A stretch of DNA of 64,000 bases from Lachnospiraceae bacterium KH1T2 (lineage in GTDB: Bacteria > Bacillota > Clostridia > Lachnospirales > Lachnospiraceae), in contig FOSY01000004.1 of NCBI GenBank assembly GCA_900114405.1, positions 124,001-188,000 on the forward strand, given 5' to 3'. Shown here piece after piece: positions 1 to 7,164 of this stretch. Both the position numbers and the translations under genes were made by a program. Position 1 is the first letter of the stretch, and each line of letters opens with the position of its first letter. Under the pieces are notes generated by a model. It was not told the DNA's origin, made no database searches, and saw only the letters and a program-made list of their open reading frames with translations.

Positions 1-733
1 GAAGGTCATTGATTTCCTGTAAAAGATATGGGAAGCCGCTAAGCATAGTCACATTATTTCTTTTGATAAATCCGATAAGCTTCTTAATATCTGCTCTTTC
101 TTCATCCGATGGAATCGCCAAGGCCGCTCCTGATAAAAGAGTTGTAAATACCTCTTCAACAAATATATCAAAGGAACATACAGAATGCTGAAGCATTATA
201 TCGCCACAGTCCGGGTGAAACTCATTGCAAAATGCTCTCACATAATGACATACATTTGCATTCGTTACAGAAACACCCTTAGGTCTCCCTGTAGTTCCTG
301 ATGTATAAAGGATATAAGCCAAATCCCTTTCGTCATATTCAGCATCACCTACAGCTGTTTCCTCTATAGCTAATCCTTTGTCTACAATTATATTTGTTAA
401 TTTGGGAAATCTTTCTGCATACTCTCTGTTCGTGATAAGCACGCTCACCTCAGCCTCTTCCATCATGTATCTGATTCTTTCCTTTGGAAAAAATGGTTCA
501 ACAGGTATATATGCTGCCCCAGCCCGCAATGCTGCAAATATGGATGCTATCATTTCAACTGAATGATTCATCATTATACCTACCCTTTTGCATCCTTTGG
601 GAATTCTTGCAGCTATTGTATCTGCCAGTAAAAGCAGTCCCTTTCTGCTAAGATTTCTTTCATTATCAAAAACTGCTAAAGCATCTTTATTCTCATTTAC
701 CTGTGCCATGAATTTTTCAATTATTGTATTCAT
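1..733 (-). CDS. Adenylation-domain (AMP-binding) protein, N-terminal part, runs off the window
   Basis: The reading frame opens at an ATG ending at 733, six bases after an AGGAG ribosome site, and stays open to base 1, so the C-terminal part lies outside the window. The translation (about 244 residues seen) begins MNTIIEKFMAQ and contains the phosphate-binding core YTSGTTGRPKG of the ANL superfamily near residue 140. An acyl- or amino-acid-adenylating enzyme activates a carboxylate as its AMP ester. The sequence style (AGAAYIPVEPFFPKERI, HSVCSFDIFVEEV) is closest to NRPS adenylation domains or D-alanine-type ligases. Whether carrier or condensation domains follow cannot be told from here. 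The gene is separated from the island genes by about 170 non-coding bases and has its own probable promoter. Confidence 0.85.
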   Translation of the reverse strand, partial: MNTIIEKFMAQVNENKDALAVFDNERNLSRKGLLLLADTIAARIPKGCKRVGIMMNHSVEMIASIFAALRAGAAYIPVEPFFPKERIRYMMEEAEVSVLITNREYAERFPKLTNIIVDKGLAIEETAVGDAEYDERDLAYILYTSGTTGRPKGVSVTNANVCHYVRAFCNEFHPDCGDIMLQHSVCSFDIFVEEVFTTLLSGAALAIPSDEERADIKKLIGFIKRNNVTMLSGFPYLLQEINDL

Positions 734-783
734 CTATTAGTATCTCCTATATTTCACACATATCTCTTCGTTACAATGCATAT

Positions 784-811
784 GATATAGGAAATATACA
801 AAGCTGCACAA
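784..811 (-). promoter_or_regulatory. Probable promoter of the adenylation-domain gene
   Basis: On the minus strand a TTGTGC -35 (806-811) and a TATATC -10 (784-789) are separated by 16 bases. A GTATCA/TGATAC inverted repeat with a four-base loop lies just upstream near 833-848 and could be an operator. Weak consensus, so only moderately supported. Confidence 0.4.
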
Positions 812-906
812 GTACGCAGTTTTTTGAAACATAGTATCACCGATGATACTTTTGTGTGACTATGCGGTGTATCTGGCACAAATTTTTTTTACAAGCGAGT
901 CATATT

Positions 907-1212
907 TTAAATATTTGCTACTGCCTTTATCTGTGCCACCAATATTGCCTTTGCCCTATCATCTGTTATCCGCCTCAGTAAATTCTTCATTTCCATATCA
1001 AAAGCATCCTCTTCCTTCTCCTCAACCCCAAGCAGATAATTCGGTGTAATATCAAGATGCTCTGACAACTCCACAAGCACACTTTCCTTAATATCCACCT
1101 TATCATTCTCATAAGCAGAACTCGTAGATTTAGGGATGCACATAGATACCTGAACCCTGACTCCAAGTTCTCCGTTGGCAGCTCTCCTATTTAAGCTTTT
1201 CATTTCGATCAC
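907..1212 (-). pseudogene. XRE-family regulator with the recognition-helix region deleted
   Basis: The second half (IPKSTSSAYENDKVDIKE then HLDITPNYLLG) is nearly the same as the regulators at 1513-1878 and 4490-4816, and it ends with the same type of helical tail (AILVAQIKAV). Where the other two have LG.RI followed by about 20 residues of helix-turn-helix before M.IPKS, this one jumps from LGVRVQVS straight to MCIPKS, an apparent in-frame loss of about 14 residues. No good ribosome site precedes the candidate starts at 1212 or 1203. I read it as a decayed copy. It could be expressed as a DNA-binding-dead paralogue, but nothing shows that. Confidence 0.6.
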
Positions 1213-1227
1213 ATCAGTAATGATGTC

Positions 1228-1344
1228 TTATCTGTAATCTTTGATGATAGCTTTTAAGACTGCATAATTTTCATATAGAAAATCGAATCTCTGCTCCACA
1301 TCACTGTCTAAATATTCGTCAATGCTAATTGCCTCAGATTCCAT
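1228..1344 (-). CDS. 38-residue acidic hypothetical protein
   Basis: A strong ribosome site (GGAGG, 5 bases before the ATG ending at 1344) opens a 38-codon frame, MESEAISIDEYLDSDVEQ followed by a helical RFDFLYENYAVLKAII segment, ending in TAA at 1228-1230. It lies 15 bases upstream of the decayed XRE gene in the same direction. I do not recognise it. The good ribosome site and acidic helical composition argue for a real small gene, perhaps a relic leader cistron of the regulator unit. Confidence 0.5.
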   Translation of the reverse strand: MESEAISIDEYLDSDVEQRFDFLYENYAVLKAIIKDYR

Positions 1345-1465
1345 GTGTACCTCCTATAGAATTTCTGAAGCATAACCGGTTAGCTTCTTGTATCTCGTTG
1401 ACAAGACTTATTATAGGTTGTCATGCTTTATTATTCGTTTGCCAAAGCTTGTACTTATAGAGAGA

Positions 1466-1494
1466 AAAGTACAATGACGTTGTACTTTTGAGAC
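1466..1494. promoter_or_regulatory. Perfect 10-bp inverted repeat, candidate operator
   Basis: The arms AAAAGTACAA and TTGTACTTTT are separated by five bases. The repeat sits between the small gene at 1228-1344 and the XRE gene at 1513-1878, about 130 bases upstream of the small gene. It is symmetrical like an XRE-type operator. No T-run follows it on the minus strand, so it is less likely a terminator. Confidence 0.4.
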
Positions 1495-1512
1495 AAAAAA
1501 GACGATATATTT

Positions 1513-1878
1513 TTATCCATGTAGTCGTCTTCTTTCTTCGGTATCTTCTAATTTATTTGTGATAGTTTTTATCTGAACAATCAGAATTTCTTGCACTTTT
1601 TCGTCTTTGATAGATTGCAGTAGCTCAAGTGCCTCATTGACGAAACTATTATTCGATGTCTCATAACCGAGCAGATAATTTGGTGTAGTTTCTAAATGCC
1701 TAGAAAGCTCAGTTATAACGCTTCCTTTTATATCCACTTTGTTATTTTCATAAGCCGATATTGTAGATTTTGGAATATACATTTTGTCTGCCAGTTCTTG
1801 TTGAGTTAATCGCTTCCGTTTTCGCTGCTTGTATATTCTTTCACCTATTTTTTCTGTAGTTCCCCCACTTTCTTCCAA
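1513..1878 (-). CDS. XRE-family transcriptional regulator
   Basis: This is a DNA-binding repressor-type protein of 121 residues. The N-terminal helix-turn-helix reads IGERIYKQRKRKRLTQQELA then KMYIPKSTISAYENNKVDI, followed by the linker TPNYLLGY and a helical tail (IKDEKVQEILIVQIKTI) shared with the other XRE proteins of this island. The start is taken as a TTG at 1876-1878 because a GGGGAG site lies about nine bases upstream; no in-frame ATG precedes the helix-turn-helix. It follows the terminator of the GTPase operon in the same direction. Its likely targets are nearby operator repeats, which is inference. Confidence 0.8.
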   Translation of the reverse strand: MEESGGTTEKIGERIYKQRKRKRLTQQELADKMYIPKSTISAYENNKVDIKGSVITELSRHLETTPNYLLGYETSNNSFVNEALELLQSIKDEKVQEILIVQIKTITNKLEDTEERRRLHG

Positions 1879-1905
1879 GCCACAACTCTCCCCTTTACAA
1901 ACAAA

Positions 1906-1943
1906 AAGTGCAGAGAAACAACATAAGTTATCTCTCTACACTT
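1906..1943 (-). terminator. Terminator of the GTPase operon
   Basis: On the minus strand AAGTGTAGAGA pairs with TCTCTGCACTT across a loop of about 16 bases and is followed by TTTG. It lies 30 bases past the stop of the 62-residue gene. Confidence 0.65.
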
Positions 1944-1972
1944 AGGTAGCTATACTCCAGTTCGCAGTAGTG

Positions 1973-2161
1973 TTATTTTCTTAATTTCTTAAGATGACTG
2001 TCAATGCATACCGCATACTTCCGCTTTTCCTTACGAGTTTGCTCCACATCGACAAGATAAATACGTCCATCCGTCCTGAGCTCCAGATCACATATCCTGG
2101 TCTTCTCAGCATCTTCACTTCTGATTATTTCTCTTCGTAACACTTCATCCTCAATTACCAT
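1973..2161 (-). CDS. 62-residue basic protein coupled to the GTPase gene
   Basis: Its start codon overlaps the end of the upstream GTPase gene by 7 bases, the arrangement of translationally coupled partners. The protein (MVIEDEVLRREIIRSEDAEK..., ending HLKKLRK) is charged and has no signal peptide or membrane segment. A central RTDGRIYLVDVEQTRKE stretch suggests a small beta-sheet fold. I recognise no family. The coupling and the terminator right after it make it the second and last cistron of the GTPase operon, so a role as its partner or regulator is the natural guess. Confidence 0.7.
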   Translation of the reverse strand: MVIEDEVLRREIIRSEDAEKTRICDLELRTDGRIYLVDVEQTRKEKRKYAVCIDSHLKKLRK

Positions 2162-4368
2162 TCCTTTACCCCTTCAAGCCTTGAGCCATTTTCTTCAATC
2201 CCCCGTCTTACTATGCCTATTACATTTTGAATGTACTGCCGCTGGTACTCATTCATGTCATATGAATAATCACCTATTTCCGGGGCTGAGTATTCAAAGA
2301 TTTCTTTAATTTTAATTGACCTATCATACGAAGAATATCTTCCTCTATAATCGTAAGCATCCTGCCACCTTTTTAACTGCTGACTGTCTTGCCACATTGT
2401 ATTTTTGATAAAGTCTGCTAACTCTGTGTTTATCTTCAGCTTTATATTATTAATCAGTTCTTTCTTAACCTCTTCTGTTGTAACATTTGGTTCCACATTT
2501 AAAGGTCTGTTCAAAAAAACATTTAATTCAGATCTAATTTGATCACTAAGATCTGCCAATGGCATCAGTTCATAATTGTAATGATCCATCCCAAAATAGC
2601 CCAATCTTCTAGTCAGAGCCTTAATTCTTGACCAAAACTCAGTTTTGCTTGTCTTTACAGGAAGTCCAATCTTCTCTAACCAATTATCACGGTACTTGGC
2701 AATTGCATTCTTTATGTGGTTGTATAATGTTACCTCATCATAATGCAGTACAACATCTTCAACCGACAGGTTAGTTTCAAAAATTTCATATACTCTTTTG
2801 AGCATCCTGTTTAAATTATTATTAGTCAACTTACTCATTTCTTTTTTTTCATCAAGATCAGAGAAGAAGAAGCAATTTTCCAACATGGATGCTATCTCAT
2901 TTTTACCTACTTTATCCGTATTACTATTTTTCATGTCACGCAAAAAAGTTTCAAGTGCTATTCTTACATGATTTTTCTTATCAGCAATACTTACTAAATT
3001 ATCACCATTCATCAGGTCAACATGCGTAAATGCAATTAATACTTTTTGAGCTAACCCCATTTCCACAAATGTTTTCAGTGCCATTTTTGTATTTTCCATT
3101 ACCGGCTGCAATGCATTATCAACAGCTATTATTGCATCTGACATTGCTAATCTATTAACCATATCCGTCGGCATAGATGTCAAAGTCGTCTTATGCCCTA
3201 ATCCCTCGCCATCATATATTACAAGGTTATCTCTAGGCTCTATCCCTTCCGACTTGAAGTTGCCCTTTATTCTGACTGAATCAACAATAGGTGTCAGCAA
3301 TCCTCCCCAATAAGTTTTGGAATTGCTAGTAAACATCTTGATTTTCTTTAAGAAATCCGTCTTACTATCAGACTTAAAATACCATGCATTTATCCATGCA
3401 CCCTGCTGGTTAAGCTTTTTTCCTCCCTGCAAAAGTTGAAAACGATTCCTTATTTCATCAACAATATCTCTTCTTAGAGCCAATACAGAATCATCTTCTT
3501 CAAAGTTGAACTCGTCAACAGTTATATCAACGTCATTTTCTTTATAACTTTTCACAAGTTCTATTATCCTATCCACAAATCCAGAAACACATGCTTTAAG
3601 TCCTTCCAAATCCTGTTCATATTCGTATGACGCTTCTTCTTTCTCTATATCTTCATCGTCTTCATCTTCATCTATTTCCTTTTGCTGTAATAATGATGAA
3701 TCACCCAGGATATATGCAAGTCTTAAAACAAGATCCTTATGTGTAAGAAGCTTTTCTTCTATTCGGTCTCTTTCAGATTCCGGATCACTAACCTCGTATC
3801 CATACAGTAATGCCTCTTCTATGCATTCCTGCACATACATTTCAACAATATGTCTGGACATGAAGGTAATTACTGCTTCATATTCCCCACTCGATGAAGT
3901 TATTATCTCCATATTACAAGTAGTAGTCCGTCCAGATGCTGCTGATGGAAATCTTTCTTTTTTAGTACCTAACAGTGTTCTTAGTATTGATGTTTTTCCA
4001 GCACCACTCGGCCCGATTAGTGATAAATATTCTCCACCTTGCTGCTTAGATGGCAATGGAATCACATCCAGGTATTTACCTTTATCTTCAATTTTGGTTT
4101 CCATAGCATCGTAAAACGCATCAACAATTACACTTTCAAATTGAGCATACGCCTCTTCTTTTTTTGAATAATCCCACCATCTTTCATCATCAACCAGCTC
4201 CTGAAGCTGTTTCACAAGATAAGTTGCTCTTTCTGGATCTGTTGTTCCTAATCCACGATGAATCTTCAAACCATACTTACCATCCCTATCCTTTACAACA
4301 GGATGCCTATAATTGATTGTGTATCCGCTCTTACCTTTTGGTGGCACTGATGTTATCTTTACAGCCAT
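2155..4368 (-). CDS. Large P-loop GTPase with integrase-arm-like N-terminus (unfamiliar family)
   Basis: Start: the ATG at 4366-4368, seven bases after AGGAGG; the GTG two codons earlier is too close to that site. Counting residues from that GTG, 1-65 (ITSVPPKGKSGYTINYRHP, then GLKIHRGLGTTDPERA) resemble the N-terminal arm domain of tyrosine recombinases. G1 is GPSGAGKTS (121-129), a possible G2 is GRTTTC (148-153), G3 is YDGEGLG (387-393), G4 is THVD (450-453) and a possible G5 is FFFSDL (502-507). About 260 residues, including an acidic run near 235-255, separate G1 from G3, far more than in a minimal G domain. The C-terminal 230 residues look helical and charged, with no membrane segment. 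The protein therefore probably binds and hydrolyses GTP; its substrate is unknown. It is transcribed from a promoter bracketed by operator repeats and is coupled to a 62-residue protein. A defence or stress role is inferred only from the neighbours (XRE regulators, AbiE). Confidence 0.8.
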   Translation of the reverse strand: MAVKITSVPPKGKSGYTINYRHPVVKDRDGKYGLKIHRGLGTTDPERATYLVKQLQELVDDERWWDYSKKEEAYAQFESVIVDAFYDAMETKIEDKGKYLDVIPLPSKQQGGEYLSLIGPSGAGKTSILRTLLGTKKERFPSAASGRTTTCNMEIITSSSGEYEAVITFMSRHIVEMYVQECIEEALLYGYEVSDPESERDRIEEKLLTHKDLVLRLAYILGDSSLLQQKEIDEDEDDEDIEKEEASYEYEQDLEGLKACVSGFVDRIIELVKSYKENDVDITVDEFNFEEDDSVLALRRDIVDEIRNRFQLLQGGKKLNQQGAWINAWYFKSDSKTDFLKKIKMFTSNSKTYWGGLLTPIVDSVRIKGNFKSEGIEPRDNLVIYDGEGLGHKTTLTSMPTDMVNRLAMSDAIIAVDNALQPVMENTKMALKTFVEMGLAQKVLIAFTHVDLMNGDNLVSIADKKNHVRIALETFLRDMKNSNTDKVGKNEIASMLENCFFFSDLDEKKEMSKLTNNNLNRMLKRVYEIFETNLSVEDVVLHYDEVTLYNHIKNAIAKYRDNWLEKIGLPVKTSKTEFWSRIKALTRRLGYFGMDHYNYELMPLADLSDQIRSELNVFLNRPLNVEPNVTTEEVKKELINNIKLKINTELADFIKNTMWQDSQQLKRWQDAYDYRGRYSSYDRSIKIKEIFEYSAPEIGDYSYDMNEYQRQYIQNVIGIVRRGIEENGSRLEGVKEW

Positions 4369-4380
4369 TTTCACTCCTCC

Positions 4381-4475
4381 TTGTTGTTCCAGAGTTGTTC
4401 CAAATTTCTCTTATATTATTTATAATCTATTCTCGTTATTCTGTCAAGCCTTTTGGAACACTTTTGGAACAACTT
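4381..4475 (-). promoter_or_regulatory. Promoter of the GTPase operon bracketed by inverted operator repeats
   Basis: On the minus strand a consensus TTGACA is followed after 17 bases by TATAAA. Upstream of the -35 lie GTTGTTCCAAAA and GTGTTCCAAAA in direct repeat. Downstream of the -10, running up to the ribosome site, lie TTTGGAACAAC and TCTGGAACAAC, the same half-site inverted. A dimeric or tetrameric repressor binding all four would shut the promoter. The XRE gene ending at 4490 is the nearest candidate. Confidence 0.7.
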
Positions 4476-4489
4476 ATTTTTTTGAAGCA

Positions 4490-4816
4490 TTACACATCTA
4501 TAAGTGCTCTAATCTGTGTCAAAAGAACCTCCTGTATCTTCTTATCTTTAATCTGCGACAGTATTATTTCTGCTTCAGTAACAAAATCATTTTTGCTATT
4601 TTCACATCCAAGCAAATAATTCGGCGTAGTATCAAGATGCTCTGCCAATTCCACAAGCACGCTCCCCTTTATATCCACCTTGTCATTCTCATATGCAGAT
4701 ACCGTTGACTTCGGAATGTGCATCACTTCTGCAAGTTCCTCCTGGGTATAACCTTTTCTGATCCTTACTGCTTTGATTCTCTGTCCCAGTGTTTCTTCAT
4801 TGATTATGTTCTTCAT
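4490..4816 (-). CDS. XRE-family transcriptional regulator upstream of the GTPase operon
   Basis: This 108-residue protein has a complete helix-turn-helix (LGQRIKAVRIRKGYTQEEL then VMHIPKSTVSAYENDKVDI), the linker TPNYLLGC and a helical tail QEVLLTQIRALI. The ATG at 4814-4816 follows GAGGGAGAAG. It lies 121 bases upstream of the GTPase start in the same direction, with the operator-bracketed promoter in between, so it is the best candidate repressor of that operon. It is very close in sequence to the XRE genes at 1513 and 907, so recent duplication is likely. Confidence 0.85.
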   Translation of the reverse strand: MKNIINEETLGQRIKAVRIRKGYTQEELAEVMHIPKSTVSAYENDKVDIKGSVLVELAEHLDTTPNYLLGCENSKNDFVTEAEIILSQIKDKKIQEVLLTQIRALIDV

Positions 4817-4874
4817 CTTCTCCCTCTTTCCGGGCTGAAACCAGAAAAAGGAACAAAAAAAGGACGCACAATAA

Positions 4875-4937
4875 TGATATGATCCCCCTTAAGTAGACAA
4901 GGTAAATAACCAAATCTACTTAAGGGGGATCATATCA
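4875..4937. repeat. Perfect 23-bp inverted repeat, IS-end-like or MITE remnant
   Basis: The arms at 4875-4897 and 4915-4937 are exact reverse complements (TGATATGATCCCCC... at the left), separated by 17 bases. The TTAAGTAGACA inner part recalls the terminal repeats of some IS3-type elements of Firmicutes, though I cannot match it to a named element. No transposase is present and I see no clear target duplication. As RNA it would be a very long stem, but no T-run follows on either strand. Confidence 0.7.
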
Positions 4938-4999
4938 ATCAAGCCACTCCTCTTATCCAATTAGTCAGACGCTGTCAGACCAATTATTCCATTCTTTAC

Positions 5000-5800
5000 C
5001 TAAATACTTTTTAGAAAATCCACATCTTCTTTTAGCACCGTATCTGTCGACACTCCAAGCCAATTTTTACCAGACTTTTCAAGATCACTTATATATTTCT
5101 TATTAGCAAATACTCGCTCAACCCTCTTTACCACTTCATCCATCGAGGTGACATTTCGCAGAGTATTATCGGCGAAAATGTATTTTTCAATACATCCCCT
5201 AAGTTTATCAACATCAACCTCTTCCTTCAGATAATAAATATCAAACACATCTTTATATCTTGTAGAACGGCTTCCGAATCTTACAAGTGATTTCAATTTC
5301 TCAGTAATCATCTGATGTCTGGAATTAATCAAAAGGCTGACTGCATCATCCTGAAAGCCTACATCAAAAGCATATTCTTCCTGTTCAAGGGTAAGATCAG
5401 CATGAACACCTATATCCATCTTAAGGGAAAGCATTGTTCCTTCTGTATCTTCAACGGTTAGTGTAATCCTTTTCCCCTTGTAGTCCTGATGATTAAGCTC
5501 TGTGATGTTGCCTGCAATACCAATCTTTAAGCCATCAAGACAGTTCAGCTTTCCTATAAATCTTTTAATAGAATCATCCGAAATTGAATATCTTATAAAA
5601 TCAAGGTCAAGATCCTGCGTAGCACGTCTGGCATTCTTAGAAATACTGCGCATTACAACACCGCCCTTAATCGTGGCATTTCTCCCCATTCCACTCTCTG
5701 CAATTGCTTTAAGCACTATATCCTGGCATAGCTTAGCTTCAGCATTTGCTTCACTATACCCTTCACCTTTAATCTTTTCTACTTCATCATGTAAATTCAT
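5000..5800 (-). CDS. abiEii: AbiEii-type nucleotidyltransferase toxin
   Basis: This 266-residue protein belongs to the nucleotidyl transferase AbiEii/AbiGii toxin family. Visible features are the GG...R motif region IKGGVVMRSISKN, the RATQDLDLDF metal-binding aspartates near residue 65 and the C-terminal RYKDVFDIYYL typical of the family. Known relatives transfer nucleotides to RNA and stop growth, giving abortive-infection immunity as part of a type IV toxin-antitoxin system. It starts five bases after the stop of the antitoxin gene, with AGGAGG inside the upstream cistron. All key residues seem present, so it may be active. Confidence 0.85.
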   Translation of the reverse strand: MNLHDEVEKIKGEGYSEANAEAKLCQDIVLKAIAESGMGRNATIKGGVVMRSISKNARRATQDLDLDFIRYSISDDSIKRFIGKLNCLDGLKIGIAGNITELNHQDYKGKRITLTVEDTEGTMLSLKMDIGVHADLTLEQEEYAFDVGFQDDAVSLLINSRHQMITEKLKSLVRFGSRSTRYKDVFDIYYLKEEVDVDKLRGCIEKYIFADNTLRNVTSMDEVVKRVERVFANKKYISDLEKSGKNWLGVSTDTVLKEDVDFLKSI

Positions 5801-5805
5801 TTATA

Positions 5806-6348
5806 TCAAAGAACCTCCATCTGTATCTGATTCATAATAATTTCGCCTTTATGGAACATGTAGGCATAATCTTCTACAAGACCAAAATCCATTTCTTCGG
5901 TGATACGTCGATAATTTTGAATGATTTCTTTATAATAGTCAAAAGGTATTTTGGACCTAAATCTCATCAATTCTACCAGCATGCGTTCCCTATTATATAT
6001 CCTGATGGATATATTATTGTATTGCATCTCTTCAATGCCAGCCTCAAAAAATTCATCTTTTAAAAAAGATTGTTTTACGCGACTATCTTTAATCCGACTA
6101 TCTTCCCTCTTTGTAGCAAGATGAAAATAATCGGGAATGACATCTGTAAGAGAGTGATAATAATATGCACTCTTATCAGTAAATACAGTTTTAGGATATT
6201 TACTCATTATTACTTCAATATCTGATATATTGCGTCTAGTAGAATATATTCCCTTTTCTTTCATGAAGATATTTCCACTAAGGATCTCTTTTTTGAGTCT
6301 ATAGTCGCTTCCATATTTATCTATACATTCATTATATGTAAGAAGCAT
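5806..6348 (-). CDS. abiEi: AbiEi-type antitoxin and autorepressor
   Basis: This 180-residue protein sits immediately upstream of the AbiEii toxin gene. It has the usual AbiEi pattern: a short N-terminal DNA-binding part (YRLKKEILSGNIFMKEKGIYS), a central YPKTVFTDKSAYYYHSL segment and a helical C-terminus. The ATG at 6346-6348 has AGGAGG six bases ahead. Known relatives repress their own operon by binding inverted repeats and neutralise the toxin without forming a stable complex. The operator repeats upstream (6363-6491) fit this exactly. Confidence 0.85.
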   Translation of the reverse strand: MLLTYNECIDKYGSDYRLKKEILSGNIFMKEKGIYSTRRNISDIEVIMSKYPKTVFTDKSAYYYHSLTDVIPDYFHLATKREDSRIKDSRVKQSFLKDEFFEAGIEEMQYNNISIRIYNRERMLVELMRFRSKIPFDYYKEIIQNYRRITEEMDFGLVEDYAYMFHKGEIIMNQIQMEVL

Positions 6349-6362
6349 ATCTACCCTCCTTT

Positions 6363-6408
6363 AAAGTAAATATACACACTATATCGCCCTTGTGTGTATG
6401 TTTACTTT
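6363..6408. promoter_or_regulatory. AbiE operator 1 (inverted repeat)
   Basis: The 19-base arms AAAGTAAATATACACACTA (6363-6381) and TTGTGTGTATGTTTACTTT (6390-6408) are inverted copies with 17 of 19 matches. The site lies just downstream of the -10 of the toxin-antitoxin promoter, where a bound repressor would block transcription. Confidence 0.75.
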
Positions 6409-6409
6409 A

Positions 6410-6438
6410 ATTATAGGATATCTTCCGCTCAATCGCAA
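6410..6438 (-). promoter_or_regulatory. Promoter of the abiEi-abiEii operon
   Basis: A TTGCGA -35 (6433-6438) and TATAAT -10 (6410-6415) are spaced by 17 bases. The promoter lies between the two inverted repeats. Confidence 0.7.
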
Positions 6439-6447
6439 CATAAATTT

Positions 6448-6491
6448 GAGTAAACATACACACAATACACCTCTAGTGTGTATATTTACTC
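6448..6491. promoter_or_regulatory. AbiE operator 2 (inverted repeat)
   Basis: The 18-base arms at 6448-6465 (GAGTAAACATACACACAA) and 6474-6491 carry the same half-site as operator 1. It lies upstream of the -35. The two operators give four half-sites around one promoter, 85 bases apart from start to start. Confidence 0.75.
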
Positions 6492-6504
6492 CACTTACAC
6501 ACCT

Positions 6505-6741
6505 TTAAAATTCAGCTAAAACTCTTAGCTGCGCCAAGGCCACCTGTTGCATCTGGGAATCCTTAATCCGTGAATACACCTCAATCACATCTTCATATCC
6601 AAACGCTTTATACAACTCTCTCGACTCTACAAACGCTGGTGCTAAAACACCTCTAAGAATCCAGTCTGTTGTCACATTAAACCTATTGGAATACTCCAGT
6701 AGTGCATAAGCTTTTACAATAATTCTTAACTTCCTAAGAAA
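6505..6741 (-). pseudogene. C-terminal remnant of an XRE-type regulator
   Basis: A frame without any start codon reads VKAYALLEYSNRFNVTTDWI..., then YSRIKDSQMQQVALAQLRVL and stops at 6505-6507. This matches the end of an XRE protein: the last helix-turn-helix helices, the linker, and the same kind of QIKDxxxQ helical tail as the other regulators here. The helix-turn-helix itself is gone. It directly follows, in the same frame, the stop of the next gene upstream. Confidence 0.6.
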
Positions 6742-7098
6742 TTAACACTCGTCGCCTAAAAAATCTTCGTCATCCTCGTCCCATTCATCATAATCCGGAT
6801 ACTGTTCTAACACACCGACAGATTTAATCAACTCTGGTGCCGATTTGCTAAGTTCATCCTCAACTTTTTGTACATGTATGGTGAACATCCAGCCATCACC
6901 ATAATCATAATGTAATGAAAAATTCTGGCCTTTAACAAGTCCTATCCTATCTATAGCTATATCAGTTGATGGAGCATCATCTTCTGGATCATACTGATAA
7001 CTATCTTCACTATACATTCTGTTATCCATGCAGAATTCATAGAGATGTTCATGTATAAAGTCAAAAGATACTATAATAAACTCACATAATCTATCCAA
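6742..7098 (-). pseudogene. PRiA4b ORF-3-like protein, apparently truncated at its N-terminus
   Basis: The 118 residues show the family pattern: SFDFIHEHLYEFCMDN, then FSLHYDYGDGWMFTIHV, then a C-terminal DYDEWDEDDEDFLGD. Intact relatives (plasmid pRiA4b ORF-3 family) start with another 40 or so residues. Here the only possible start is a TTG at 7096-7098, while homology-like sequence (KISGKETLDRL) continues a few codons further upstream before running into a terminator hairpin at 7126-7150. The N-terminus therefore seems to have been cut off by a rearrangement. Function of the family is unknown. Confidence 0.55.
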
Positions 7099-7125
7099 TG
7101 TCTCTTTACCAGATATCTTTGTATT

Positions 7126-7150
7126 AAAAAAGGACCTCCGAAAAGATCCT
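7126..7150 (-). terminator. Terminator of the AAA-ATPase/nuclease gene
   Basis: AGGATC pairs with GGTCCT around a TTTTCGGA loop and is followed by five or more T on the minus strand, 15 bases after the stop at 7165. Confidence 0.75.
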
Positions 7151-7164
7151 TAAAACATATGTTT

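Noticed and set aside
1-733. Confirmed non-ribosomal peptide cluster
   Set aside because: Only the front of one adenylation domain is visible; no condensation or carrier domain is in the window.
4313-4708. Plus-strand open frames across the GTPase promoter
   Set aside because: They are antisense to the XRE gene and to the operator region and lack ribosome sites.
4875-4937. Rho-independent terminator
   Set aside because: The stem is long and perfect, but no T-run follows on either strand, so an IS-end or MITE origin is preferred.
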